This document shows positions 37,108 through 46,286 of a stretch of DNA of 57,969 nucleotides, piece by piece. A program made the translations under genes and the position numbers. Each line of letters opens with the position of its first letter. Position 1 is the first letter of the stretch. A model generated the notes under the pieces. It did no database searches. It was not told where the DNA came from and saw only the letters and a program-made list of their open reading frames with translations. Origin of the DNA: Cycloclasticus sp. (GTDB lineage Bacteria; Pseudomonadota; Gammaproteobacteria; Methylococcales; Cycloclasticaceae); the NCBI GenBank assembly GCA_002733135.1, contig NVUJ01000007.1, forward strand, positions 37,247-95,215, read 5' to 3'.

Positions 37108-38780
37108 TGCAACGTCATTTATCGATAATCTTTGTTTGTGCGCTACTTTTTGGTTGCGCTAACAATGCTATAAAACCCAATGGGCACGCCATTGCAAGTG
37201 CTCACCCAGCAGCGACCCAAGCAGGGTTAACTATTCTTAACAAAGGCGGTAATGCGTTTGATGCAGCGGTAGCTGTTAGCGCAGCATTGGCGGTTGTTGA
37301 GCCTAGAGGTTCGGGTATTGGCGGTGGTGGGTTTTGGTTGTTGCATCAGGCAAAAACCAACCGGCAGGTGATGATTGATGGACGAGAGGTCGCCCCCAAT
37401 GCCGCGCATAAAAATATGTTCCTAGATGAATTCGGCGTACCGAATAAAAACGCATCCGTTAATGGTGTGTTGTCAGCGGGTATTCCGGGTATGCCAGCAG
37501 GGTTGGTTCACTTATCTAAACATTATGGTGTATTGCCGTTATCAACAAGTTTGCAGCCCGCTATAGCCTTGGCTGAACAAGGCTTTAAGGTCAACGGAGA
37601 TTATCACCGTTCGGCGACTTTTAGACAGGATGTGCTAGCTGCAAACAAATCAGCAAGCGATATCTTTTTGGTTGATGGGAAAGCACCAGCGATTGGTAGC
37701 GTAATAAAACAACCCGATTTAGCGAATACATTAAGACTGATAGCCGCCCATGGTTTTGACGGTTTTTATCGTGGCGAATTAGCTAAAAAATTGGTTGATG
37801 GGGTTAGAGCAAACGGTGGTATTTGGACTGAACAAGACCTAGCAAGCTATACCGTTAAGGAACGTAACCCAATCGTCATCAGCTACAACGACATGAAAAT
37901 CACCAGCGCGGTATTACCGTCATCAGGTGGTTTGGTATTATCGATTGCGTTAAATATTCTTGAGCAATACAACTTATCGACCATGGACGAGGCAACACGT
38001 GCTCACGTCATTGTAGAAGCGATGAGACGAGCCTATCGAGATAGAGCCTTATACATGGGCGATACCGACTTTGTTGATGTGCCAATCAACATGATGACGA
38101 AAAAGTCTTACGCGATAAATAAGATGGTGAATTTTCGCTTAGACAAGGCAACAGCGAGCGAGAGCTTAACAGGTTTGAATGCAACAGAAGCTCGTGACAC
38201 AACGCATTTCTCAGTGATTGATAAGGAAGGTAACCGCGTTGCCGCAACGCTTTCGGTTAACTACCCGTTTGGTTCTTGTTTTGTAGCACCGGGTACCGGC
38301 GTGTTGTTGAATGATGAGATGGATGATTTCTCTAAAAAACCAGGCGTGCCCAATATCTACGGTTTGGTTGGTGGTTCAGCAAATGCCATAGAGCCCGGCA
38401 AACGAATGTTATCCAGCATGTCACCAACGTTTATAGAAACGGATGATGTCGTGGGCATACTCGGCACCCCGGGTGGCAGCCGAATTATTAGTATGGTGTT
38501 GTTGGCTATATTAGATGCCGAAAAAGGTAATGGCCCCATATCATGGGTATCGCTGCCGCGTTTTCATCATCAATATTTACCCGATGAAATTCAATACGAA
38601 CCCAATGCTTTAAGTGATGAAGCCGTCATAACCTTAAAACAAAAAGGCCACCATTTGAAATTGTTGAAGGGGAGCTATGGCAATATGCACGCCGTGATGT
38701 GGGATAAAAAGTCTAACCGAGTTCAAGCGGCAAGTGACCCTAGGCTTTTTGGTAAAGCTACGGTGGAAAACAAGCAGTAG
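37107..38780 (+). CDS. ggt: Gamma-glutamyltransferase, lipoprotein type
   Basis: A 557-residue Ntn-hydrolase that cleaves the gamma-glutamyl bond of glutathione, acting outside the inner membrane. The N-terminus ends its hydrophobic stretch with LFGC (Cys17), a lipobox, so it is probably a lipoprotein rather than free periplasmic. Self-cleavage is expected at the TTHFSV motif, with the catalytic Thr365. Substrate residues are visible in GSGIGGGGFWLLH and SSMSPTF. It is followed by a second lipoprotein of glutathione-related type (phytochelatin-synthase-like), suggesting a shared pathway. Confidence 0.94.
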
Positions 38781-38826
38781 CGTTATACTGTTATCAACCA
38801 TTGAATCGTTAATTTAAGAGATGTTT

Positions 38827-39630
38827 ATGTTTAGACGTTTTGTCATCATTGGAATTATTGCCCTTACAGGCTGTGCAACGCATACCGTTTCTTCCCAGCA
38901 GCAGGTTATTTCTTGGAATACATCCGAGGGGGTTCAGCGGCTTTCTTCATCAAAGCACAACGTCGATTTTTTTAAGTTAGCAAACCACTTTGAAAGCCAA
39001 TCAAACAAGCTTTTTTGTGGGCCAACGTCTGCCACCATCGTTTTAAACGCATTACGATTGCGCCAGTCACCGATTGAGTTACCCAAAGGTTTAGCGTTGC
39101 TTAGTCAGCAAGATCTAACGTATTTACCTAAAAGAGAGGGTTGGTCACCTTATTACAAACGTTATACACAAGACAATATTTTAGACATCAGCCCTAAACC
39201 CAGAGCGGTTATTTTAGGTCAACCGATTGGGAAAAAAGAGGGCAAACCAATAAAAGACTACGGTATTCAATTGCATCAGCTAGCATCGATATTTGAGGCG
39301 CACCGGTTGAAAGTGGAGATGCACGTCGTCAGCAATAATGCAGATGATAAGAGTTTGAAACGCATAATGGTCGCGAGTCTAGCAAATGCTAATGATTACC
39401 TAGTTGTTAACTATCAACGTGCTGTCCTTAAACAACCCAAAGGCGGGCATATTTCTCCGATTGGTGCATACCATAAACCCAGTGACTCTTTTCTAATTTT
39501 GGATACCGCACCCAATAAAGCTGATTGGGTTTGGGTTACAGCCGACGTGTTAATTAAGGCAATGCAAACTTTCGATACGATAGAAAACCGAGGGTTTTTA
39601 GTCGTGAGTGAAAAAATAAAACCGCATTGA
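38827..39630 (+). CDS. Phytochelatin-synthase-like cysteine peptidase, lipoprotein
   Basis: A protein of 267 residues with a lipobox LTGC near residue 16. The papain-like phytochelatin synthase domain has catalytic Cys in FCGPTSATIVLNAL (about residue 64), His in GGHISPIGAYH and Asp in LILDTAPNKADWVWV. Bacterial members of this length lack the C-terminal domain of plant enzymes and mainly remove glycine from glutathione to give gamma-Glu-Cys. I chose the ATG at 38827 because AAGAG lies six bases before it; the ATG at 38821 is too close. It follows the GGT gene with a 46-base gap. Confidence 0.9.
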   Translation: MFRRFVIIGIIALTGCATHTVSSQQQVISWNTSEGVQRLSSSKHNVDFFKLANHFESQSNKLFCGPTSATIVLNALRLRQSPIELPKGLALLSQQDLTYLPKREGWSPYYKRYTQDNILDISPKPRAVILGQPIGKKEGKPIKDYGIQLHQLASIFEAHRLKVEMHVVSNNADDKSLKRIMVASLANANDYLVVNYQRAVLKQPKGGHISPIGAYHKPSDSFLILDTAPNKADWVWVTADVLIKAMQTFDTIENRGFLVVSEKIKPH

Positions 39631-39644
39631 GAGACGACTTTATA

Positions 39645-40040
39645 TCAATCAGCTGACGGTTGTTCTTTCATTTTTAGCAACCAACCATCCACACCATTAC
39701 AGCGATTTATAGTACTGGCGCTTACATCGACCCTTACGTACTTCTTCTTTATAGCGGCAGGTAGTTTTCCTGTCACGATATAACCATTAGTCATTTCACT
39801 AATCGTTATCTCAACGGGTAGTTTATTGGCAACCACCTGAATACTGCTCAATAAAGTGGACGATGACGTTTGGAACGAAAACTGAGACTCTGGCAGTACC
39901 TCAGTTAAGGCCGCTGGGGTGATATTCGTTAACGTGGGTTTACTGCAAGCTTTTTTACTGCTGCTGGTACTGCCATAAGCGAGTGCATGGGTACTTAAAA
40001 CAGTAAGCATTAGTGCCATCAATAAATGTAGTGGGTACAT
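39645..40040 (-). CDS. Secreted small protein of unknown function
   Basis: A 131-residue protein with a signal peptide (cleavage after ALA near residue 21), then a Ser/Lys-rich stretch with one Cys and a likely beta-rich domain (SQFSFQTSS, IQVVANKLPVEITI, KYVRVDVSAST). A second Cys lies in NRCNGVDGWL, so one periplasmic disulfide is possible. GGAGG six bases before the ATG is a strong start signal. I do not recognise the family. It is convergent with the phytochelatin-synthase-like gene and lies just downstream of the DUF1538-PII-CBS operon, but with a 75-base gap. Confidence 0.75.
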   Translation of the reverse strand: MYPLHLLMALMLTVLSTHALAYGSTSSSKKACSKPTLTNITPAALTEVLPESQFSFQTSSSTLLSSIQVVANKLPVEITISEMTNGYIVTGKLPAAIKKKYVRVDVSASTINRCNGVDGWLLKMKEQPSAD

Positions 40041-40114
40041 AATAGTCCTCCAAAGAATGAGTAGGTAGCTAAGTTAAACACAAAATGCACCAATCAAACA
40101 CGTTTAGGGTTTTA

Positions 40115-40528
40115 TTAACAAACCCCTGATAATTCGCATAATCCATCAAGCACTAATTGAATAGGACTAACCACGCCGATAATCTTGCCATTTTCCATAA
40201 CAGGTGCTCGCATTAGGCCGTATCTGGCGAATAGGCGTGAGCAGTAACGGATGTCCATATCGGGTGATACTGAAATAAGCGGTTTTTCGTTTATCTCGTA
40301 TACGTTTACACGATCGGGTGCTTTGTCTTTAGCCAGTACTTGTTTGGCGATAGTGCCGGCATTGATGACGCCGTATTCGTCATCATCGTGAAATTTGTCT
40401 ACGAATAAAACCGATGTTTTATGTCGTTTCATTTCTCTAACGGCTTCGGTCACGTTCATTCGCCCATCGATGATATGGAACTCTGTTTTCATCACGTCAC
40501 GTACGCGGATTGTTTTTTTATCACTCAT
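40115..40528 (-). CDS. Two-CBS-domain regulatory protein
   Basis: A 137-residue protein made only of a CBS pair. The first domain spans about residues 8-65 (VRDVMKTEFHIIDGRMNVTEAVREM), the second about 75-132 (ISVSPDMDIRYCSRLFARYGLMRAPVMENGKIIGVVS). CBS pairs bind adenosine nucleotides such as AMP or ATP and change the activity of partner proteins. ATGA overlap with the PII-like gene and position after two DUF1538 genes suggest it senses energy state for the transporter; that is inference. Confidence 0.9.
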   Translation of the reverse strand: MSDKKTIRVRDVMKTEFHIIDGRMNVTEAVREMKRHKTSVLFVDKFHDDDEYGVINAGTIAKQVLAKDKAPDRVNVYEINEKPLISVSPDMDIRYCSRLFARYGLMRAPVMENGKIIGVVSPIQLVLDGLCELSGVC

Positions 40529-40875
40529 AATTCTTCCTCAATAATTTGTGTAATTTCTTTTGCTTGATGCAATACGCCTATGGCGTCTTCAACGTCTATT
40601 TGTATAGCAATGCCACTGCCTGGCTCTTCGTCAAACTGTCCCGCTCGTGCAATTTCTTCGATAATCTTTCGGCTTAAATGTTGCTCGACTAAAAAGAGGA
40701 TGACGTCTCGTTGAGCCTCTAAGTTGAGCCCCATAAACGTTTTCTTTTTCTCTATCCCCTCGCCGCGGGCGTTGTTGATAATCGTTGCGCCTGTAGCGCC
40801 AATGTTTCGAGCGGCCTCAAGAACCGTGTCGGTTTTGTTGACATCAACAAATACTAAAATAAGCTTGAAATGCAT
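40525..40875 (-). CDS. PII-like signalling protein
   Basis: A 116-residue protein with a ferredoxin-like GlnB/CutA fold. GATGATIINNARGEG replaces the usual PII segment before the T-loop, and the T-loop is short and lacks the uridylylated Tyr; EEPGSGIAIQIDVEDAIG covers the C-terminal nucleotide-binding part. It therefore belongs to the divergent PII-like group, not GlnB or GlnK. Such proteins bind nucleotides and gate membrane partners. AAGGAG overlaps the end of the DUF1538 gene upstream. It probably regulates the two DUF1538 proteins. Confidence 0.85.
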   Translation of the reverse strand: MHFKLILVFVDVNKTDTVLEAARNIGATGATIINNARGEGIEKKKTFMGLNLEAQRDVILFLVEQHLSRKIIEEIARAGQFDEEPGSGIAIQIDVEDAIGVLHQAKEITQIIEEEL

Positions 40876-40877
40876 AA

Positions 40878-41672
40878 TTAATCTCCTTCTTCGGGGCGTT
40901 TAAGTTGTGCCCTGCGCGTTAACCACTCAGTTATTTGAGCGTATGCAAGCACGGCTATTATAGGGAATAGACTAGCAAAGGCAATGAGCCCAAAGCCGTC
41001 TAATAATGGATTACTGCCGGGTATTGCGGTGGCTAAACCGATACCTAGCGAGGTGACTAATGGAACGGTGACAGTAGACGTTGTAACGCCACCTGAGTCG
41101 TACGCTAAACCAACAATCATTTTGGGGGCGAACATGGTTTGTATGATGACGATGATGTAACCGGTAATGATGAATAAATATAGTTCTGTACCACTCACGA
41201 TACGGTAGGTTCCTAAGGCAATACCGACAGCAACACCGATTGAAACAGAGAGCCGTAGATACCGTGCTTTTATGTTACCGGCAGATATTTGTTCTGCTTT
41301 GATGGCAACGGCTATCAGTGACGGTTCGGCTAGGGTGGTGGCAAAGCCTATACAACCACCAAATACATAGACCCAAATGTAGTCTTGCCATGCAATAGAC
41401 ACAGATTGGTCGGTGCTGGGGTTGATAAAGCTGTTACTCGTGAGTTGTTCGGCCATCAGGCGGCCGAGCGGGAAGAGCGCTTTGTCCAGCCCCACTAAGA
41501 AAAAAGTAATACCTATAATCACATAAACCATGCCAATGATGAGGTTTTTAAGCTGACTAAACTGACGTTTAATGATGAACAGTTGAAAAAATATGATAAC
41601 CACTAAGATAGGTGTCACATCTTTAATGGTGGATAAGAAAACACTGGAAAATTCGTTAATCCAGCTGCTCAT
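40878..41672 (-). CDS. DUF1538 membrane protein, second of pair
   Basis: A 264-residue protein with about seven hydrophobic segments. The repeated signature [25 protein letters not shown] (described here in part: SGGVTT and TVPLVT) and [18 protein letters not shown] define DUF1538. As I recall, a paired DUF1538 system from Halomonas (UmpAB) was reported as a two-component Na+(Li+,K+)/H+ antiporter, so cation exchange is the best guess. It overlaps the other DUF1538 gene by four bases. The C-terminus is basic and cytoplasmic-like ([15 protein letters not shown]), a possible PII contact. Confidence 0.88.
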   Translation of the reverse strand: MSSWINEFSSVFLSTIKDVTPILVVIIFFQLFIIKRQFSQLKNLIIGMVYVIIGITFFLVGLDKALFPLGRLMAEQLTSNSFINPSTDQSVSIAWQDYIWVYVFGGCIGFATTLAEPSLIAVAIKAEQISAGNIKARYLRLSVSIGVAVGIALGTYRIVSGTELYLFIITGYIIVIIQTMFAPKMIVGLAYDSGGVTTSTVTVPLVTSLGIGLATAIPGSNPLLDGFGLIAFASLFPIIAVLAYAQITEWLTRRAQLKRPEEGD

Positions 41673-42403
41673 ATAATCATTCCATACGCCATAACGAAAA
41701 TAATTGGCGTGAGTGAGGCGATTGCGATAAGCCCAAAGCCATCAGTCAAGGGGTTGCGTCCCTGAATAGCAGACGCTAACCCAACACCCAATGCAGCGAC
41801 CAGTGGAACGGTGATGGTACCGGTGGTTACGCCACCCGAATCATATGCAATACCAATGATCGCAGCGGGTGCGAAAAAGGTCATTATAACTACACCAATG
41901 TAGCCTGGAATAATTAGGTAATGTAAAGGCCAGCCACGAATAATTCTGAGTACGCCAAGCAAAATAGCAAAGCCAACAGCAATAGCGACAGTAAAGCGTA
42001 AACCAATGGCGTATTCGAGTTGTGCCGCATTAGAGTGGTGAATCATGCCGCCATCCGCTGCAATACGCGCAGCTTCTTTGGCCACGGCAATGAGTGCGGG
42101 TTCAGCTGCGGTGGTGCCAAACCCCAACGCAAACGCAAAGAAGAGCAACCAAGGAACACTGCCTTTTTTGGCAAAGGCGTAAGCCATATTTTCGCCAATG
42201 GGAAAGAGGCTTTTTTCGAGTCCTTGAATAAATAATGCCAAGCCCAGTACAACGAAAAATGTACCGATGACAATATCACCGAGGTTAGGTACAGGTTGTT
42301 GAAGAACGAAGATTTGGAAAATAAAAATAACAACAAAGATGGGCAGCAGATCAAAAATACTGCCGATTATTTGGTTTAAAAATTTATTTTTAACGTTAAA
42401 CAA
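41669..42403 (-). CDS. DUF1538 membrane protein, first of pair
   Basis: A 244-residue protein with about seven hydrophobic segments and the same DUF1538 core as its neighbour: [16 protein letters not shown], then [17 protein letters not shown] (a Ser-Gly-Gly motif that could line an ion path) and [18 protein letters not shown]. The two genes share order of motifs, showing an old duplication. The start is TTG with GGGAG seven bases upstream. Together with the next gene it matches the UmpAB-type antiporter arrangement (from memory). Its leader carries several palindromes. Confidence 0.88.
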   Translation of the reverse strand: MFNVKNKFLNQIIGSIFDLLPIFVVIFIFQIFVLQQPVPNLGDIVIGTFFVVLGLALFIQGLEKSLFPIGENMAYAFAKKGSVPWLLFFAFALGFGTTAAEPALIAVAKEAARIAADGGMIHHSNAAQLEYAIGLRFTVAIAVGFAILLGVLRIIRGWPLHYLIIPGYIGVVIMTFFAPAAIIGIAYDSGGVTTGTITVPLVAALGVGLASAIQGRNPLTDGFGLIAIASLTPIIFVMAYGMII

Positions 42404-42412
42404 ATCTGCTCT

Positions 42413-42459
42413 CCCTAGGGCTATAACTCTATAGGAAAAGGGCGCATATTTCTAATATG
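42413..42459 (-). promoter_or_regulatory. Palindrome-rich leader of the DUF1538 operon
   Basis: Three perfect palindromes follow each other: CCCTAGGG (42413-42420), CTATA-N4-TATAG (42421-42434) and CATATT-TCT-AATATG (42445-42459). On the minus strand TATAGA inside the second could be a -10 box, with TTAGAA inside the third as a weak -35 at 16 bases. The layout suits a repressor or activator site, but no regulator is next to it. Confidence 0.4.
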
Positions 42460-42502
42460 GATTACTACTAATGGAACGCGATTTGTGTAACCGCCTGTTA
42501 GT

Positions 42503-43318
42503 TTAGCGTTGGCATTGGGGGCAGTAGAACGTAGAACGTTGTCCGATAACGATTTGTTTGATGGGGGTTTTGCAATGTGTACAGGGTTGCTTGGCTCTGC
42601 CGTATACGTTGAGTGTTTGTTGGAAGTAGCCAGGTTTTCCTTCGCTATTTACAAAGTCTTTGAGCGTTGTGCCACCTTGTTCAATGGCTTGTGCAAGGAT
42701 GTCTTTTATCGCAATAACCAAATTGCTTAGGCGAGTTTTAGAAATGTTATTGGCGGTCCGTTTTGGGTGAATACCTGATAGAAAAAGCGCTTCGCTCGCA
42801 TAAATATTACCGACACCAACGACGATATGGCCATCCATAATTAAACGTTTGATAGCTACCTTCTTGCTTTTAGCTTTGGGGTAAAAGTTGGCTAAATCAA
42901 ACGCGTCTGACAAAGGCTCTGGTCCCAAATGTTGGATTAGCTTATGTTGCTGAATGGGTGTTGATGTCCATAGCAAACAACCAAAACGGCGTGGATCTTT
43001 ATATCGTAAGCATTTGTTATCATTGAAGATAATATCTATATGTTCGTGTTTTTCAGGTAATATATTTGCATTGATAACACGTAGGCTGCCGGACATACCA
43101 AGGTGGATAATAAGCGTGCCTTTTTCCGTTTCAATCAGTAGATATTTTGCTCGCCGTTTAACGCGTTTAATTGTTAAGCCAGGTAGCAGGGTGGATATCT
43201 CTGGGCTAATGGGCCAACGAAGTTTCGGTTGCCGAACAATCACCTTGATAACCTTTTTTCCTTCTACGTGTGGGGCAATACCTCGCCGTGTTGTTTCTAC
43301 TTCAGGTAGTTCAGGCAT
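42503..43318 (-). CDS. mutM: Formamidopyrimidine-DNA glycosylase
   Basis: A 271-residue bifunctional glycosylase/lyase that removes 8-oxoguanine and FaPy lesions. MPELPEVETTRRG gives the catalytic Pro2 and Glu3; GVGNIYASE holds the conserved Asn; the C-terminal zinc finger is CTHC...CPQC. The length is typical (269 in E. coli). It overlaps the DUF4340 gene by eight bases, so it is co-transcribed with the ABC/GldG-like genes. Confidence 0.98.
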   Translation of the reverse strand: MPELPEVETTRRGIAPHVEGKKVIKVIVRQPKLRWPISPEISTLLPGLTIKRVKRRAKYLLIETEKGTLIIHLGMSGSLRVINANILPEKHEHIDIIFNDNKCLRYKDPRRFGCLLWTSTPIQQHKLIQHLGPEPLSDAFDLANFYPKAKSKKVAIKRLIMDGHIVVGVGNIYASEALFLSGIHPKRTANNISKTRLSNLVIAIKDILAQAIEQGGTTLKDFVNSEGKPGYFQQTLNVYGRAKQPCTHCKTPIKQIVIGQRSTFYCPQCQR

Positions 43319-44168
43319 CGGGTGTTTCTACGGCAGTTAGGGTAGTCATTTTTTTATACTTATCATTGCTAAACGTATAACTCAATTGTGTCTTATGGGA
43401 GGTGAGCACCACGTTGTTTTTTTGCTTATTTAGTTGAAACATCAGTTCTTTACCGTCATTGATTGTTAGCGTGATTTTTTCACCGTTTGTGTGTTGTGCT
43501 TGTGAACTTACAGACATGGCGCGTGCAAAACGCCATTCGTCGAGAAGCATTTGAACCACGTCTGATGATAGTGATTTGGAAGGTTGTTGTTTATTTGTCC
43601 ACGTATTATCAGTGTTTCGTTGAAGGTTGATAGTGGGTGTTTGCAAGCCAATAAGTTGAATATTGTCTACTAGTAAACGAGTGTCGATATAGCTGTCTAC
43701 CGGCGCAGCAAGGAGGTGTAAGAAGGTGTCGTCGAGTAAATACAGTTGCGTTTCATCGCTAACATAACGTCTTAAATTAACGCTTTCTGTTGAGCCAATA
43801 GATAGCACCGTATTATTGAAATGCAGTCGAACTACTGGCTTATCTAGGCCAAACTGTTGCAGTGAAGCGATTTTGAGCGGATAAATAACAGGCGGTTTAA
43901 TTTGCGAAATTTTAAGTAAGCGTTCAATTTTTCCCGTTAGTGCAGGTGCTTGAATAGGTTGGCTTAATGCCCACTGGCCTTTGGTGCGGGTTAAATGTAT
44001 GGTTTTAGCTTGTTTTCGTTCGATGGTTATCGAGTCGATAGCTGATGTATCTAACGAGGTGAGACTGGCGACTTTAGGTGAGTCTTTTCCAGGTTTTATC
44101 CAAGCGACCAGTGTCAATGCAATAATTATTAGCAATAGCAGAAGGTTAATGAATAGACGATTATTCAT
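43311..44168 (-). CDS. DUF4340 domain protein
   Basis: A 285-residue protein anchored by one N-terminal helix (residues ~5-24), with the rest outside the membrane. It contains repeated beta-rich segments such as IHLTRTKGQWALSQPIQAP and INLQRNTDNTWTNKQQPSK, the DUF4340 pattern of short W-containing units. DUF4340 proteins are usually encoded after GldG-like ABC components. It lies four bases after the GldG-like gene and overlaps mutM. A surface-substrate or assembly role is inferred from context only. Confidence 0.85.
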   Translation of the reverse strand: MNNRLFINLLLLLIIIALTLVAWIKPGKDSPKVASLTSLDTSAIDSITIERKQAKTIHLTRTKGQWALSQPIQAPALTGKIERLLKISQIKPPVIYPLKIASLQQFGLDKPVVRLHFNNTVLSIGSTESVNLRRYVSDETQLYLLDDTFLHLLAAPVDSYIDTRLLVDNIQLIGLQTPTINLQRNTDNTWTNKQQPSKSLSSDVVQMLLDEWRFARAMSVSSQAQHTNGEKITLTINDGKELMFQLNKQKNNVVLTSHKTQLSYTFSNDKYKKMTTLTAVETPDA

Positions 44169-44172
44169 CGGA

Positions 44173-45534
44173 CTATCGTTTTTTCCGCTTCAGCCAAATA
44201 ATAATGCCCGACGAGATAAATAGGATAGGTAGTAAGAATAAGAACCCGAAGCCAAATACGATGGACCAGGTGTCGGTAATAACTAGGCTTGTATCGAGCG
44301 CGGTTTTTGCGGGAATGTCTATGAGGCTGTCATCGTGGTTTAACCATTGAATTAGACTTAAGCCAAGGTCTAGGTTTGCACCGTTACCAAGAAACGAGTT
44401 AGATAAAAAGTCTGCATCCCCAATTACTGCAATTCGTTGCTGTTTAGTCGATGTGTTGCCGGAGATTTCTTTTGGCCTTAATGCATAGCCAATAATAATA
44501 GGTCCGCGTTGTTCATCGGTATTATCGTCAAACTTAATTTGTCCTTCGATGTTGTCTGTTTCAGTCCATGATCGCTCTAGTGTAGAGAGAATTGGTATGG
44601 CTGCGTAGGCGCTATCACTTTCAACGCCGAGGCCAGCCGCTCCGGGGAACAAGCTCATCGCTTGTAGGTGCTGGGTAACGAGGTGATTAGGGTACTGGGT
44701 GACTAACGCAAAAGTAGGGTCATCTATGCCGAACATTTGTGTAGTGGCGTCCACGACAGTACCCGTTAGTAGAGAAACGCCGAGCAATCTCATCAATGCT
44801 TGAACTTGAGGTGTTTTATTCGGCTCGGTGAGTAGCAGTAACGGGCGGCCATTATCGAGATATTCTTTAATAATATTTATTTCGCCATTAAGTAATGCCA
44901 CGCTGGGGTCGGCAATGACTAGCAGGGATGTATTTCGCGCGATGGCAGGGGTTTCAACTAAGTTAACCGTCTGACTGTTAATACCTTTATTTTTTAATTC
45001 CTTAGCAAACAAGCTGAAATCAAAATTGGCTTGGCCCATTGGATTTCTCTCACCGTGACCAGTTAAAAAAACGACCCAACGTTGTTCACTATTAGCTAGC
45101 CGTTGTAGTGTATTCGTTAACGCTTGTTCGTTTAGTTGTTGTAGTTGTTCACGTTTGCCTTTGTAACGAATAATGAGCTCACCATCCGTTGTAATACCTT
45201 CTTCACGCGCTTGGTCGGGTCGCATATCGGGGTTGATGATATGCAACGAAATATTGGCCTTATGCCGGCTATATTTGGCAACCAATTCAGAAATTTGTTG
45301 ACGAAGGATGTCGTTTTCAGAGACGTAGGCGGTTATCTCAATGGGCAACTCGAGTTTAGTAAGCAATTGAATACTGGGTGACGATAGGGAGTTTCTATTA
45401 TTAGCCGTCCAGTCAGATTGAAAGACGTACTGAGTACTGAGCCAGGCTAATAACCCAATGGTGCCGAGAAATAAAACGGTGAATGCAACATTTTGCAGTC
45501 TAATAAATAGGTGGGCTTTACGTGAAATCTTCAT
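44173..45534 (-). CDS. GldG-like ABC-associated protein
   Basis: A 453-residue protein with a helix at each end (about residues 14-32 and 425-448) and a large periplasmic domain. DNGRPLLLLTEPNK and WVVFLTGHGERNP match the ABC_transp_aux/GldG family, which partners GldA/GldF-type ABC transporters. In Bacteroidetes these serve gliding; in proteobacteria the role is unknown. It overlaps the permease gene by four bases and is followed by DUF4340, the standard order. Confidence 0.88.
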   Translation of the reverse strand: MKISRKAHLFIRLQNVAFTVLFLGTIGLLAWLSTQYVFQSDWTANNRNSLSSPSIQLLTKLELPIEITAYVSENDILRQQISELVAKYSRHKANISLHIINPDMRPDQAREEGITTDGELIIRYKGKREQLQQLNEQALTNTLQRLANSEQRWVVFLTGHGERNPMGQANFDFSLFAKELKNKGINSQTVNLVETPAIARNTSLLVIADPSVALLNGEINIIKEYLDNGRPLLLLTEPNKTPQVQALMRLLGVSLLTGTVVDATTQMFGIDDPTFALVTQYPNHLVTQHLQAMSLFPGAAGLGVESDSAYAAIPILSTLERSWTETDNIEGQIKFDDNTDEQRGPIIIGYALRPKEISGNTSTKQQRIAVIGDADFLSNSFLGNGANLDLGLSLIQWLNHDDSLIDIPAKTALDTSLVITDTWSIVFGFGFLFLLPILFISSGIIIWLKRKKR

Positions 45535-46286
45535 TTTTGCAGTCGATCGTTATCGAGTCGACGAATGCTGAGGATTAAAAAACTAGCGATAAATAGGATG
45601 AAATAAATAATGTCCGTCGTATTAATAAGGCCTCTTAATAAATTTTCAAAATGCCTCATGATGGAAATATATTCAAACAAGCTACTACTGTTTCCGCTAT
45701 TACTCCCCGCCCAATCAATAATCCATAACAGCAACAGTGCGCCAAAACTACCTACGGCAGCAACGGTGGGTTGTGAAGCAATCGCCGACATATAAAGCCC
45801 GAGTGCGTTAAAAGAGGCCATTAATAAAGCCATTGCCAATAAACAGGCTGCTAGCTTTCCTATGTCCAAATCACCAACAGTTAGGAGCGAGAGCGGCATG
45901 AGCGCTATCGAAAAAAGAATAATCAGTAAAAAGGCAAAAATAGCGAGAAATTTCCCCAATACAATTTCTGTAATACTGATGGGCGCAGAAAACAATAAGC
46001 TAATGGTTTTGTTACGTCGTTCATCACTAATAACCCGCATGGTTAATAGCGGTGTGATAAGCAATAAAATAATCGCAGAATTGCCGAATAATGGCGCGAC
46101 GATTAAATCGGTCACCCCCGGTGCGCCGGGTATGCCTACTAATTTGGGTTGTATAGTTAGGTAGTAATCAATTTGCGTTAAAAACATGTACGCAAGAATT
46201 AGTTGAGTAACGCCTAACATGGTCCATGCAAGGGGCGACAAAAACAGGCTTCGCAATTCGCGACTAGCAATAATAAAACTATTCAT
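45531..46286 (-). CDS. ABC-2 type permease (GldF-like)
   Basis: A 251-residue membrane protein with about six helices. The ELRSLFLSPLAWTML start, RVISDERRNKTISLLFSAPIS after the second helix and the C-terminal NLLRGLINTTDIIYFI fit ABC-2 permeases of the GldF/NosY type. It overlaps the ATPase gene by eight bases, which is its partner. Substrate unknown. Confidence 0.9.
   Translation of the reverse strand: MNSFIIASRELRSLFLSPLAWTMLGVTQLILAYMFLTQIDYYLTIQPKLVGIPGAPGVTDLIVAPLFGNSAIILLLITPLLTMRVISDERRNKTISLLFSAPISITEIVLGKFLAIFAFLLIILFSIALMPLSLLTVGDLDIGKLAACLLAMALLMASFNALGLYMSAIASQPTVAAVGSFGALLLLWIIDWAGSNSGNSSSLFEYISIMRHFENLLRGLINTTDIIYFILFIASFLILSIRRLDNDRLQK

Noticed and set aside
40095-40135. Terminator after the CBS gene (AGGGGTTT...AAAACCCT)
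   Set aside because: The arms pair only with a mismatch or bulge and there is no T tract.
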